A program made the translations under genes and the position numbers. This document shows positions 5,868 through 5,984 of a stretch of DNA of 5,984 bases, one piece after another (the stretch's first letter is position 1; every line of letters begins with the position of its first letter). The notes under the pieces are model-generated. The model worked only from the letters and a program-made list of their open reading frames with translations, did not search any database and was not told the DNA's origin. Source of the DNA: Candidatus Elusimicrobium euhamitermitis (GTDB lineage: Bacteria; Elusimicrobiota; Elusimicrobia; Elusimicrobiales; Elusimicrobiaceae); assembly GCA_031254225.1 (NCBI GenBank), contig JAIRUU010000119.1, forward strand, positions 1 to 5,984, read 5' to 3'.

Positions 5868-5984
5868 TGTAGGACATCACTACATATGAGACTTTGGACA
5901 ATTTTGGATTTGAGCGTGCGGGTGGCTTAAAATATACTGCATAGGGGTAATATACTTTAAGCCTTTGTGAACTCTTTGAGTATT
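5868..5984 (-). mobile_element. Terminal part of an insertion sequence (partial)
   Basis: The right edge carries the 3' end of a transposase gene followed by about 12 bases of non-coding DNA that ends, on the minus strand, in CCTACA. On the plus strand the presumed tip reads TGTAGGACATCACTACA (5868-5884), with TG...CA ends as in IS3/IS481-type elements. The boundary is inferred: the other inverted repeat and the target duplication lie outside the window. Within the tip, TGTAG and CTACA form a small inverted repeat with a seven-base gap. Confidence 0.5.
5880..5984 (-). CDS. C-terminus of a DDE integrase-core transposase (partial)
   Basis: Reading in from the right edge, 34 codons precede a TAG at 5882-5880. 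The peptide begins NTQRVHKGLKYITPMQYIL and ends CPKSHM. It matches the signature that follows the catalytic Glu in rve-fold transposases (N-x-x-R-x-H-x-x-L-x-Y-x-T-P-x-x-Y), found in IS3 and IS481 relatives. The final C-P-K-S-H-M resembles the tail I recall from some IS481-like proteins. The D-D-E catalytic residues lie outside the window, so activity cannot be judged. The gene points toward tRNA-Asn on the same strand. Confidence 0.7.
   Translation of the reverse strand, partial: NTQRVHKGLKYITPMQYILSHPHAQIQNCPKSHM

Noticed and set aside
1..5984. CRISPR array, toxin-antitoxin pair, retron or other defence system
   Set aside because: I see no spaced direct repeats, no reverse transcriptase or nuclease-like small genes and no structured non-coding RNA beyond the tRNA. 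RecQ and MFS genes alone are not evidence of a defence system.

Overview
The window looks like ordinary chromosome from a diderm (Gram-negative type) bacterium. The evidence is an NlpE-like outer-membrane-type lipoprotein with a clean lipobox, a type IV pilin-like protein with a G|FTLIE prepilin site, and a RecQ of standard architecture. The pilin style (very short leader, many cysteines) recalls Elusimicrobiota, but that placement is an impression from memory and not shown by the sequence.

Layout: 1-119 (minus) is the start of a signal-peptide-bearing protein that runs off the left edge. 120-299 is an AT-rich divergent intergenic region that carries a TATAAT box and a strong GGAGG ribosome site. 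300-826 (plus) is a pilin-like gene broken by a single-base frameshift in an A5 run. A strong hairpin terminator at 845-878 lies between it and the convergent MFS transporter gene (886-2061, minus). Upstream of the MFS gene, a perfect 13-bp hairpin (2083-2113) separates it from recQ (2183-4003, minus). recQ is divergent from a CorA-family metal-ion transporter gene (4137-5051, plus), which has a good extended -10 promoter. A small NlpE-domain lipoprotein gene follows (5211-5633, plus). A 21-bp perfect hairpin (5674-5721) then serves as the terminator of tRNA-Asn(GTT) (5726-5800, minus), whose consensus-like promoter lies at 5834-5862. The right edge (about 5868 to the end) is the terminal part of an insertion sequence, with the last 34 codons of a DDE integrase-type transposase on the minus strand.

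The genes do not form one pathway: they are mostly single transcription units separated by hairpins. The envelope is the common theme (exported protein, pilin, two inner-membrane transporters, lipoprotein), with recQ and the tRNA as housekeeping genes.

I found no new multi-gene system. The points most worth a second look are the frameshifted six-cysteine pilin, an NlpE domain without the CxxC copper motif, a CorA protein reading SMN where the family has GMN, and an insertion sequence end abutting the tRNA-Asn promoter.
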